A stretch of 5,847 bases of DNA from Gammaproteobacteria bacterium (GTDB lineage Bacteria > Pseudomonadota > Gammaproteobacteria > UBA4575), in assembly GCA_028281205.1 (NCBI GenBank), contig JANQKJ010000305.1, positions 1-5,847 of the forward strand, written 5' to 3'. Positions within the stretch are counted from its first letter, which is position 1. Every line of letters begins with the position of its first letter. The translations under genes and the position numbers were made by a program. Below are positions 1 to 5,847 of this stretch, piece after piece. The notes below the pieces were generated by a model. It saw nothing but the letters and a program-made list of their open reading frames with translations, made no database searches and was not told the DNA's origin.

Positions 1-1
1 T

Positions 2-1375
2 GTTGCATCATTGCCTGATCCACGGCCTAAATCAGGTGTATTTGCAGTAAGGCAGGGTCCTGTTTTGACAAATAACCTGCAACGATCAGCATTAGGGCAG
101 TCATTAAAATATTATCGTCCGCAAAAAAGTTTTTTGGGGTTAATCAGTACTGGAGATCAATATGTGGTTGCCTCTAGAGGAAGTTTATCGCTGGAAGGTA
201 AATGGTTATGGAAGGTTAAAAACTGGATTGATCGTGAATTCATGCGCAAATTTAATAATTTACCTGAAATGGACGAGTTGGAATCAGATGTTTTTGCAAC
301 CGGACTCGCTGATGAAGCTGCAATCAAAGAATTATCAACTATCGCGATGCGTTGTGGTGGTTGTGGGGCAAAAGTAGGTAGCGGAGTGCTGTCACGTGTC
401 ATGCAGCGTTTACCAACACATAATAGAGATGATGTGTTAATTGGTAGAGATTCACCTGATGATTCAGCAATGTTGGCAGTTCCCGATGGTAAAGTCATGG
501 TGCAGAGTGTTGATTACTTTAGAGCATTTATTGATGATGCATTTCAGTTTGGTGCCATTGCTGCTAATCACGCTTTAGGTGATGTGTATGCAATGGGTGC
601 AGAACCTCAGTCGGTGCTTGCAATAGCTACAGTTCCTTATGGTCGTGAAAAGATAGTCGAAGAGACTTTATATGAGTTACTTGCTGGAGCTATTAAAATA
701 CTCGAGCCTCCTGGTGCTGTTTTAGTCGGAGGCCACTCAGCAGAAGGAGCTGAGTTAGCGTTTGGTTTGACAGTTAATGGTTTAGTAGACCCTAGTAAAG
801 TATGGCGTAAGGAAGGCTTAAAAGAAGGTGATTTATTAGTTCTAACTAAGCCAATCGGTACTGGCACATTATTTGCGGCAGATATGCGTCGCAAAGCTAG
901 AGGTCGTTGGATTGATGGTGCAATTCAAACAATGTTGCTTTCAAATCAACAAGCAGCGCATTGCTTGCAGAAATATCATGCAACTTCATGTACTGATGTG
1001 ACTGGCTTTGGTTTGGTTGGGCATTTGGTTGAGATGACGCGCGCATCTAACGTGGATGCTGAGATTTACATTCAACAAGTGCCTATGCTTGATGGTGCTC
1101 GGGATACTGTTGCGGCAGGAATATTATCTTCATTGCAACCACAAAATATTCGCCTGAGACGCGCAATTCAGAATATTGATGAAGCCTCTAAACATGTTGA
1201 TTATCCGCTACTATTTGACCCACAAACAGCCGGTGGTTTACTTGCCGGACTGCCGGCAGACAATGTGCAAGTGTGTTTAAATGAACTTAAGCAGTTAGGT
1301 TATTACGACGCATGCATAATTGGTAAAATACATGCTCAAAGCGAACAAATGTCACCCATAAAAATTATTAGTTGA
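2..1375 (+). CDS. selD: Selenide, water dikinase SelD, C-terminal part of a flavoprotein-SelD fusion (5' partial)
   Basis: SelD makes selenophosphate from selenide and ATP, the selenium donor for selenocysteine and 2-selenouridine tRNA. The frame is open from base 2, so the true start lies outside the window; the TTG at 11 is not a credible start. Counting that TTG codon as residue 1, residues 1-85 match the tail of the NADH-dehydrogenase-like (pyridine nucleotide-disulfide oxidoreductase) domain known to precede SelD in fused proteins, including a GVFAVRQGP segment. SelD proper begins around residue 110. The catalytic motif GGCGAK (117-121) has Cys118, aligned with E. coli Cys17, and Lys121, aligned with Lys20. 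The cysteine codon is TGT, so this is a Cys-type rather than Sec-type SelD. Other family segments are DDSAM (150-154), VGGHS (239-243), DVTGFGLVGHL (329-339) and DPQTAGGL (403-410). It ends at TGA, 6 bp before the next gene. The fusion is inferred from the remaining tail of the first domain; most of that domain is not visible. Confidence 0.95.
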   Translation, partial: VASLPDPRPKSGVFAVRQGPVLTNNLQRSALGQSLKYYRPQKSFLGLISTGDQYVVASRGSLSLEGKWLWKVKNWIDREFMRKFNNLPEMDELESDVFATGLADEAAIKELSTIAMRCGGCGAKVGSGVLSRVMQRLPTHNRDDVLIGRDSPDDSAMLAVPDGKVMVQSVDYFRAFIDDAFQFGAIAANHALGDVYAMGAEPQSVLAIATVPYGREKIVEETLYELLAGAIKILEPPGAVLVGGHSAEGAELAFGLTVNGLVDPSKVWRKEGLKEGDLLVLTKPIGTGTLFAADMRRKARGRWIDGAIQTMLLSNQQAAHCLQKYHATSCTDVTGFGLVGHLVEMTRASNVDAEIYIQQVPMLDGARDTVAAGILSSLQPQNIRLRRAIQNIDEASKHVDYPLLFDPQTAGGLLAGLPADNVQVCLNELKQLGYYDACIIGKIHAQSEQMSPIKIIS

Positions 1376-1381
1376 ATATTT

Positions 1382-1600
1382 ATGAAAACAACATTAATGA
1401 ATCCCTTAGTTTGGTTGATTATTTCGTTAACTCTTGGTTTGGCGCCATTCACACCTGAGCCACATCTATGGGAAAAAATAAAGTGGATATCGGCTGGAGC
1501 TGAAGGGATGCGTGCTATTGATTGGTTTGATTTTCTGTTGCATGGTACACCCTGGGTTATGTTGGTCATAACTAGTATTTTGAAATTAAAAAATAAATAA
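1382..1600 (+). CDS. Small two-helix membrane protein of unknown function downstream of selD
   Basis: This 72-residue protein has two hydrophobic stretches (about residues 8-23 and 49-67) separated by a short polar loop, so it is probably an inner-membrane protein with two spanning segments. Recognisable features are LGLAPFTPEPHL (18-29) and the FDFLLHGTPW block (49-58). From memory, short proteins with LAPF-PEPHL and a D-FD-LLHG-P motif occur in many gammaproteobacteria and are often labelled 'RND transporter'. That label is hard to justify, because a 72-residue protein cannot be an RND pump. The ATG at 1382 has only a weak upstream ribosome-binding sequence; an in-frame ATG at 1397 (MNPLVW) is an alternative start just before the first helix. 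The 6-bp gap from selD suggests translational coupling or shared transcription. The ORF is also in the same reading frame as selD. Function is unknown; the gene call itself is fairly secure because of the conserved motifs and operon-like spacing. Confidence 0.8.
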   Translation: MKTTLMNPLVWLIISLTLGLAPFTPEPHLWEKIKWISAGAEGMRAIDWFDFLLHGTPWVMLVITSILKLKNK

Positions 1601-1626
1601 CTTAACTTTGTCTATAAGCATTCCTG

Positions 1627-3627
1627 ATGAAATACTGCTATCAGATTCTTGTTATTATTGTTTTTCAATTTTGCTTTTCTATAGCATCAGCGGAAAACTT
1701 TCCTAAACCTGTTATTCTGCAAGACGATGTTAACTTCTGGTTGCGTGTTTATACTGAAGCGGATACGCGTAGTGGTTACATACATGATGCAAGAAATTTA
1801 TCTATTGTTTATGACAAGATAGACATTAAGGGCAGTCCTCGCGCCAATAAAAAACACATTAAAAAAACAAAAGCTAAGTATGTGTTAATACTTAAGTCTT
1901 TAGCTGCAGAAAAACGAAAAAATTTATCAAATGATGAGCAACGTGTGTTGTCTATGTGGGGTGATAGTGTTTCTAAACAACGTTTGCTTGCAGCAGCGGG
2001 AGATATTAGATTTCAACGTGGTCAGTCGGATCGCTTCCTTAGAGGATTAGTACGTTCCGGAGAATGGCGTCCATATATAAATGAGACATTTACTCAGCTT
2101 AATATGCCTATTGAACTCTCAGTGTTGCCGCATGTAGAGTCATCATTCAATCCTGAAGCTTACTCACATGTGGGAGCTGCGGGTATTTGGCAGTTTATTC
2201 GTTCGACAGGTAAACGCTATATGCAAATTGATCATCTGATTGACGAAAGAATGGATCCGTTTGCATCGACAGTCGCTGCAGCAAAATTATTACGCCACAA
2301 CTATCAGTTGACTCAAAGTTGGCCATTGGCACTTACTGCATATAATCATGGTGTAGCGAGTATGCGTCGGGCTATTAATAAATTAGGCACACGCGATATC
2401 GCAACTATCGTAAGAAAATATAAAGGTCGCGCTTTTGGGTTTGCTTCGAGAAATTTTTATGTTGCTTTTTTGGCTGCACTTGAAGTGGACACTAACCCTG
2501 AAAAGTACTTTGGTTCATTCAGTAAAAATAAGCCAATTGAATATGAAAAAATTAGTTTGGACTCCTATTACTTTGCTAAAGACATAGCAAAATATTTAAA
2601 TATCAGTAAAAGTCGGTTAAAACAACATAATCGTGCTTTACTGCAAACCGTATGGAGTGATACTAAACGTATTCCAAAAGGATTTGTTTTAAAGATTCCT
2701 AAACCGCTATTAACTAAACCAGCCAGCCAATTAATTGCGGCGATTCCTCGCGAGTTGCGTTACAAAGAGCAAACACCTGATGAGTTTCATTTTGTAAAAC
2801 GTGGCGATACAGTATCTGAAATTGCTGACACATATGGCTTTAAAGTAAAAGACATTTTAGTCGCAAACAACATGAGTAGTGCTCATTATATTCGTGCTGG
2901 TCAAAAATTACGTTTACCCGTAAAAGTTACAAAAGCAGGTAAACAACTAGCTTTAAATGAACAAGATAAAACTGCTCCGCAAAAAGCTAAAGATGAAGTA
3001 GTAATGTTGGCAAAAGCACCAACCACACAAGCCGTCGTTTCTGACAAACAAGAAATTGCCGCAACTGTTACCAATGATGAGATCAAAATTGAAAAACCTG
3101 ACGATTCGCGTATTGAGAATGTGCAGGTTGAGGAGTTGGACGTTAGCGTGGTTGCCGAACCAGAGTTAGTTGATATGGATGCACCTGCATTATTAACCGA
3201 CCCGGCAGATTACACAGTCGATCAAAGAAATACTATTGAAGTACAGGCATCTGAGACCTTAGGACATTATGCGGAATGGTTAGATCTACGTGCCAGTCGC
3301 TTGCGACAAATCAATAATATGAAGTTTGGTAAACCAGTCGTGTTGGGTAAGCGCATCAAATTAGATTTTTCAGAAATTTCTCCTGTCGAATTTGAAAAAA
3401 GGCGTATCGCCTATCAAAAACGCCTACAAGAGACGTTTTTTGCTCAATACAGAATAGACTCGACCCACCAATATATTATTAAACGTGGTGAATCTTTATG
3501 GGTGTTGGCCTTGCGCGAATTTAAAGTTCCTATTTGGTTATTAAGGCAACATAATCCAGATGTGGATTTCCATAGTATCAAACCTGGTGTGAAAATAACG
3601 GTACCTAATTTAATCGAAGTTGGCTAA
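1627..3627 (+). CDS. mltD: MltD-like lytic murein transglycosylase with LysM repeats
   Basis: This 666-residue periplasmic enzyme is predicted to cleave the MurNAc-GlcNAc bond of peptidoglycan with formation of 1,6-anhydro-MurNAc. Residues 1-22 form a signal peptide ending ASA before Glu23, which fits signal peptidase I. No lipobox is seen: Cys16 sits in FQFC. About 100 residues of conserved but unassigned sequence (FWLRVYTEADTRSGYIHDA near 37-55) precede the family 1 SLT domain (about 155-290). In it, Glu171 of VESSFNP is the expected catalytic acid, followed by GAAGIWQF (183-190) and TAYNHG (237-242). A clear LysM lies at about 386-431, a charged, probably disordered linker at 432-525, a degenerate LysM-like segment at about 529-580 and a final LysM at about 614-660. 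E. coli MltD is about 450 residues, a lipoprotein with two LysM domains, so this one is longer and probably anchored differently. The start is fixed by the signal peptide. The gene follows the 72-residue ORF by 26 bp with no visible terminator, and a strong hairpin abuts its stop. Confidence 0.93.
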   Translation: MKYCYQILVIIVFQFCFSIASAENFPKPVILQDDVNFWLRVYTEADTRSGYIHDARNLSIVYDKIDIKGSPRANKKHIKKTKAKYVLILKSLAAEKRKNLSNDEQRVLSMWGDSVSKQRLLAAAGDIRFQRGQSDRFLRGLVRSGEWRPYINETFTQLNMPIELSVLPHVESSFNPEAYSHVGAAGIWQFIRSTGKRYMQIDHLIDERMDPFASTVAAAKLLRHNYQLTQSWPLALTAYNHGVASMRRAINKLGTRDIATIVRKYKGRAFGFASRNFYVAFLAALEVDTNPEKYFGSFSKNKPIEYEKISLDSYYFAKDIAKYLNISKSRLKQHNRALLQTVWSDTKRIPKGFVLKIPKPLLTKPASQLIAAIPRELRYKEQTPDEFHFVKRGDTVSEIADTYGFKVKDILVANNMSSAHYIRAGQKLRLPVKVTKAGKQLALNEQDKTAPQKAKDEVVMLAKAPTTQAVVSDKQEIAATVTNDEIKIEKPDDSRIENVQVEELDVSVVAEPELVDMDAPALLTDPADYTVDQRNTIEVQASETLGHYAEWLDLRASRLRQINNMKFGKPVVLGKRIKLDFSEISPVEFEKRRIAYQKRLQETFFAQYRIDSTHQYIIKRGESLWVLALREFKVPIWLLRQHNPDVDFHSIKPGVKITVPNLIEVG

Positions 3628-3668
3628 CTGTCTCTATAACCATTATTTAAATATGGTTATAGAGACAG
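3628..3668. other. Perfect 16-bp inverted repeat directly after the mltD stop codon
   Basis: The left arm (3628-3643, CTGTCTCTATAACCAT) and right arm (3653-3668) are exact reverse complements around a 9-base A/T loop, whose last eight bases (ATTTAAAT, 3645-3652) are themselves palindromic. The left arm begins on the base after the mltD TAA. No T-tract follows the hairpin on either strand, so it is not a standard intrinsic terminator. It probably protects or defines the 3' end of the mltD message, or acts as a terminator of a non-canonical type. A protein-binding palindrome for the downstream gene is the alternative. The inverted repeat is certain; its role is inferred. Confidence 0.75.
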
Positions 3669-3782
3669 AATGTATAAATATAACGATTAATGGTCATTAT
3701 CTTGAAGTAATCCTCAATCTAGCTGTTTGCGCTTAGGCATACTGCCTCATACCAAACTCCTAAGAGCTGATTAAAAATCATC

Positions 3783-4052
3783 ATGAAGTCCATAGTTGCT
3801 TTCCTGTTTTGTCTATTTTACTCAGTGTCAGCTTTCGCCTGGCAGGGTTTCAATATGGATACCGGCACAGTTATTTATGTGAGCACAGATGCTGGTCAAG
3901 AAGATTTAATGATGGGTAATGTGACTTATTTTGATTACGATTCCGGTGAGGAGAAATTAGGCTACCTTAATATGTATGAAAAGAATATTGGTTTGTTGAT
4001 GGACCTGGATACAGGCGATTTAATAAGAGTTCAAATGGAAGGAAGGGAATAG
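3783..4052 (+). CDS. Small exported protein, DUF5334-like, with three D-T/S-G repeats
   Basis: This 89-residue protein has a clear signal peptide (lysine at 2, hydrophobic core 4-13, cleavage expected after AFA at 17-19), leaving a mature acidic protein of about 70 residues beginning WQGF. There is no lipobox, so it should be free in the periplasm or secreted. The mature start (AW-G-N-DTG) and the later YFDYDSGEE segment resemble the DUF5334 family of small exported bacterial proteins of unknown function; this assignment is from pattern memory. Three short repeats are visible: NMDTGTVIYV (24-33), DYDSGEEKLG (51-60) and DLDTGDLIRV (74-83). Each is an acidic D-T/S-G turn followed by a beta-like stretch, suggesting a small all-beta fold. 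The ATG at 3783 is chosen because the signal peptide starts there; no strong Shine-Dalgarno sequence is seen. It stands alone between the mltD hairpin and its own terminator, so it is probably monocistronic. No function is proposed. Confidence 0.8.
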   Translation: MKSIVAFLFCLFYSVSAFAWQGFNMDTGTVIYVSTDAGQEDLMMGNVTYFDYDSGEEKLGYLNMYEKNIGLLMDLDTGDLIRVQMEGRE

Positions 4053-4088
4053 AATTACAATAATAATGTACTCGAGAAGGTGTTATTG

Positions 4089-4123
4089 AGCCACTGAATT
4101 ATTACTTAATCAGTGGCTTTTTT
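4089..4123 (+). terminator. Rho-independent terminator after the DUF5334-like gene
   Basis: A 9-bp perfect stem (AGCCACTGA at 4089-4097, TCAGTGGCT at 4110-4118) encloses a 12-base loop and runs into six T residues (4118-4123). It lies 36 bp beyond the TAG of the small exported protein. The reverse strand has no T-run after the stem, so it acts only on + strand transcripts and would not stop acs transcription. Confidence 0.85.
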
Positions 4124-4130
4124 ATGTTTA

Positions 4131-4256
4131 GGAAGCACTGATTTATTCTGATACTTTGTTAAAAAACAACTCACAATGTTCATGTGTTGTAAATACACTG
4201 TGCTTGTTGGTTGTTTTGCCTCGTCTCAGTCGCTCTGCTAAATAATCAGTGCTTCC
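4131..4256. mobile_element. MITE-like element with 13-bp terminal inverted repeats and flanking TA
   Basis: The ends GGAAGCACTGATT (4131-4143) and AATCAGTGCTTCC (4244-4256) are exact reverse complements. The similarity continues inward to 4147 and 4241 if one extra T on the left is allowed. Both ends are flanked by TA (4129-4130 and 4257-4258), as expected for a TA target duplication such as that of IS630/Tc1-mariner transposons and some IS5-group elements. Inside is a second inverted repeat, AAAACAAC (4163-4170) with GTTGTTTT (4210-4217). A small imperfect hairpin lies near 4167-4189. At 126 bp it has no room for a transposase, so it would be a non-autonomous element mobilised in trans. It occupies half of the 245-bp gap between convergent genes. 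With one copy in view, a long-range RNA hairpin shared by the two convergent transcripts is the alternative. Confidence 0.55.
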
Positions 4257-4297
4257 TAGGATTGCATTTGCATAGTAGTAAGTTTTTCGCTATTTCT

Positions 4298-5847
4298 TTA
4301 GACGTTAAGTCGATTAGCAATGATATCTTCAACTACAGTTGGATCTGCCAGGGTAGAAGTATCGCCTAACTCTGTGACTTCATTTGCGGCGACCTTGCGT
4401 AAAATTCTGCGCATGATTTTACCTGAACGTGTCTTGGGTAAGCCTGGTGCCCACTGAATAAAGTTCGGCTTGGCAAATGGCCCAATTTCTTTGCGTACTA
4501 ATTCAACTAACTCTTGTCGTAATTCCTCGCTCGGCTCTACACCAACCATGGTTGTTACATAGCAATATATTGCTTGACCTTTAATTGCATGCTCACAACC
4601 GACAACTGCGGCTTCTGCAACTGCATCATGTAGTACTAATGCGCTTTCGATTTCAGCTGTACCCAAGCGATGGCCTGAGATATTCAGTACATCGTCAACA
4701 CGGCCAGTAATCCAATAATAACCATCTTTATCACGACGGCAGCCGTCGCCACTGAAATAATAACCGGGGAATTGTGAAAAATAAGTATCTACAAAGCGTT
4801 GATGATCTCCATACACTGATCTCATTTGGCCGGGCCATGGAAATTTCATTGCTAAATTACCTTGGCACTCACCTTCGAGTTCGTTGCCTTGGTCATCAAG
4901 AATAACAGGCTGTACGCCAAAAAAGGGTAATGTCGCTGAGCCTGGTTTTAAGCCAACAGCACCGGGTATTGGTGTAATCAGGTGTCCACCAGTTTCAGTT
5001 TGCCACCACGTGTCGACAATAGGGCATTGACCATTGCCAACCTTATGGTAGTACCATTCCCATGCTTCAGGATTGATAGGTTCACCAACTGTACCCAGTA
5101 AACGCAGACTAGTGCGCTGTGTTTTTTCTACAAATTCGTCACCTAATGCCATTAAAGCGCGGATAGCAGTAGGTGCAGTATAAAAAGATTTTACCTGGTG
5201 CTTGTCAACAATCTGCCAAAAGCGGCTACCGTCTGGGTAGTTAGGTACACCTTCAAACATGAGTGTTTGAGCACCGTTACATAATGGACCATAAACAATA
5301 TAAGTATGTCCTGTAACCCAACCCACATCGGCACTACACCAATATACTTCACCATCTTTGTAATCAAACACATATTTGTGTGTAATCGCAGCATATAACA
5401 AGTAACCGCCAGTGGTGTGTAAAACGCCTTTGGGTTTGCCTGTCGAACCGGAGGTGTAAAGTATGAATAGTGGATCCTCGGCTCCCATAGGTTCAGGTGG
5501 ACAATTGTCATTTTCACTAGCAATCATTTCATGATACCAACAGTCGCGTTGTTCGTTCCATGCAATGTCGGCACCTGTACGTTTAATGACAACAACAGTG
5601 TTTACATTAGGACAATCTGCTAATGCTTGATCCGTATTGGCTTTGAGTGGGACGTTTTTGCCACCACGTATACCTTGGTCAGCAGTGATCACAACTCGAC
5701 AATCAGAATCTAAAATTCTATCGCGCAAGGCATCAGGTGAAAAACCACCAAATACAACTGAATGCACGGCACCGATGCGTGTGCATGCCAACATTGCTAT
5801 AGCGGCTTCAGGCACCATTGGCATATAGATACATACCCGGTCGCCCT
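4298..5847 (-). CDS. acs: Acetyl-CoA synthetase (AMP-forming), 5' partial
   Basis: Acs activates acetate with ATP to acetyl-AMP and transfers the acetyl group to CoA, feeding acetate into central metabolism in the cytoplasm. The frame stays open to the right edge (GDRVCIY precedes MPMVPEAA), so the gene is cut; about 130 N-terminal residues are missing relative to the usual 650. The Met at 5822-5824 is internal, not the start. Counting from it, the visible motifs are the ATP-binding YTSGSTGKPKG (123-133), DTWWQTETGG (271-280, with Trp274 at the position of the acetate-pocket Trp414 of the Salmonella enzyme), YFSGDG (356-361), the hinge and core ITGRVDDVLNISGHRLG (372-388), and KTRSGKIMRR (464-473). 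In the last, Lys469 (codon 4418-4420) is the adenylation lysine that Pat-type acetyltransferases modify and CobB-type deacetylases restore in enteric Acs. The intact motif suggests the same control is possible here. It is transcribed toward the other genes, with no neighbour in its own direction in view. Confidence 0.97.
   Translation of the reverse strand, partial: GDRVCIYMPMVPEAAIAMLACTRIGAVHSVVFGGFSPDALRDRILDSDCRVVITADQGIRGGKNVPLKANTDQALADCPNVNTVVVIKRTGADIAWNEQRDCWYHEMIASENDNCPPEPMGAEDPLFILYTSGSTGKPKGVLHTTGGYLLYAAITHKYVFDYKDGEVYWCSADVGWVTGHTYIVYGPLCNGAQTLMFEGVPNYPDGSRFWQIVDKHQVKSFYTAPTAIRALMALGDEFVEKTQRTSLRLLGTVGEPINPEAWEWYYHKVGNGQCPIVDTWWQTETGGHLITPIPGAVGLKPGSATLPFFGVQPVILDDQGNELEGECQGNLAMKFPWPGQMRSVYGDHQRFVDTYFSQFPGYYFSGDGCRRDKDGYYWITGRVDDVLNISGHRLGTAEIESALVLHDAVAEAAVVGCEHAIKGQAIYCYVTTMVGVEPSEELRQELVELVRKEIGPFAKPNFIQWAPGLPKTRSGKIMRRILRKVAANEVTELGDTSTLADPTVVEDIIANRLNV

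Noticed and set aside
353..373. Possible selenocysteine codon in the SelD active site
   Set aside because: The catalytic position is TGT (cysteine); no in-frame TGA occurs there.
157..498. Minus-strand open frame of 113 codons inside selD
   Set aside because: It lies wholly opposite conserved SelD coding sequence, has no recognisable motif, and is best explained as a shadow of the real gene.
1580..1618. Possible promoter for mltD (TTGAAA at 1580, TATAAG at 1613)
   Set aside because: The two hexamers are too far apart to pair, and the TAACTT at proper spacing from TTGAAA is poor. Co-transcription with the upstream ORF explains the region as well.
3729..3775. CTTAGG/CCTAAG inverted repeat with flanking AGCT before the DUF5334-like gene
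   Set aside because: Arms are only 6 bp around a long loop, and the AGCT copies are not at matching distances. This is within chance for AT-rich DNA.
3669..3782. Possible promoter for the DUF5334-like gene (TATAAA near 3673, or CTTGAA near 3701, or TTGCGC near 3728)
   Set aside because: No pair has both a good -35 and -10 at 16-18 bp spacing. A promoter is expected here but I cannot place it.
5191..5523. Minus-strand open frame of 110 codons in a second frame of acs
   Set aside because: It overlaps the conserved Acs ATP-binding region in another frame and has no family signature.

Overview
The window reads as chromosomal DNA of an AT-rich gammaproteobacterium. The evidence is a SelD fused to a flavoprotein domain, a long LysM-bearing MltD-type lytic transglycosylase, and an acetyl-CoA synthetase very close to the enteric Acs sequence. 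The genus cannot be fixed from this stretch. No phage, plasmid, CRISPR, rRNA or tRNA signal was seen.

Layout. On the + strand, the 3' part of a fused oxidoreductase-SelD gene (2-1375, open at the left edge) is followed after 6 bp by a 72-codon membrane-protein gene (1382-1600) and after another 26 bp by mltD (1627-3627). No terminator is visible between the three, so they may be co-transcribed. A perfect 16-bp inverted repeat starts on the base after the mltD stop (3628-3668). A small exported protein resembling DUF5334 follows (3783-4052), with its own intrinsic terminator (4089-4123). Next to it is a 126-bp sequence with 13-bp terminal inverted repeats flanked by TA (4131-4256), which looks like a MITE. 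The rest, 4298 to the right edge, is the minus-strand acs gene, convergent with everything else and missing its 5' end.

Function. The genes are housekeeping or accessory metabolism: selenophosphate supply (SelD), peptidoglycan remodelling (MltD) and acetate activation (Acs). They do not form one obvious pathway. I see no convincing undescribed multi-gene system. The points most worth a second look are the MITE-like element between the convergent genes, the U-tract-less hairpin after mltD, and the selD UGA stop, which lies in frame with the following membrane-protein ORF. Only two codons separate them.
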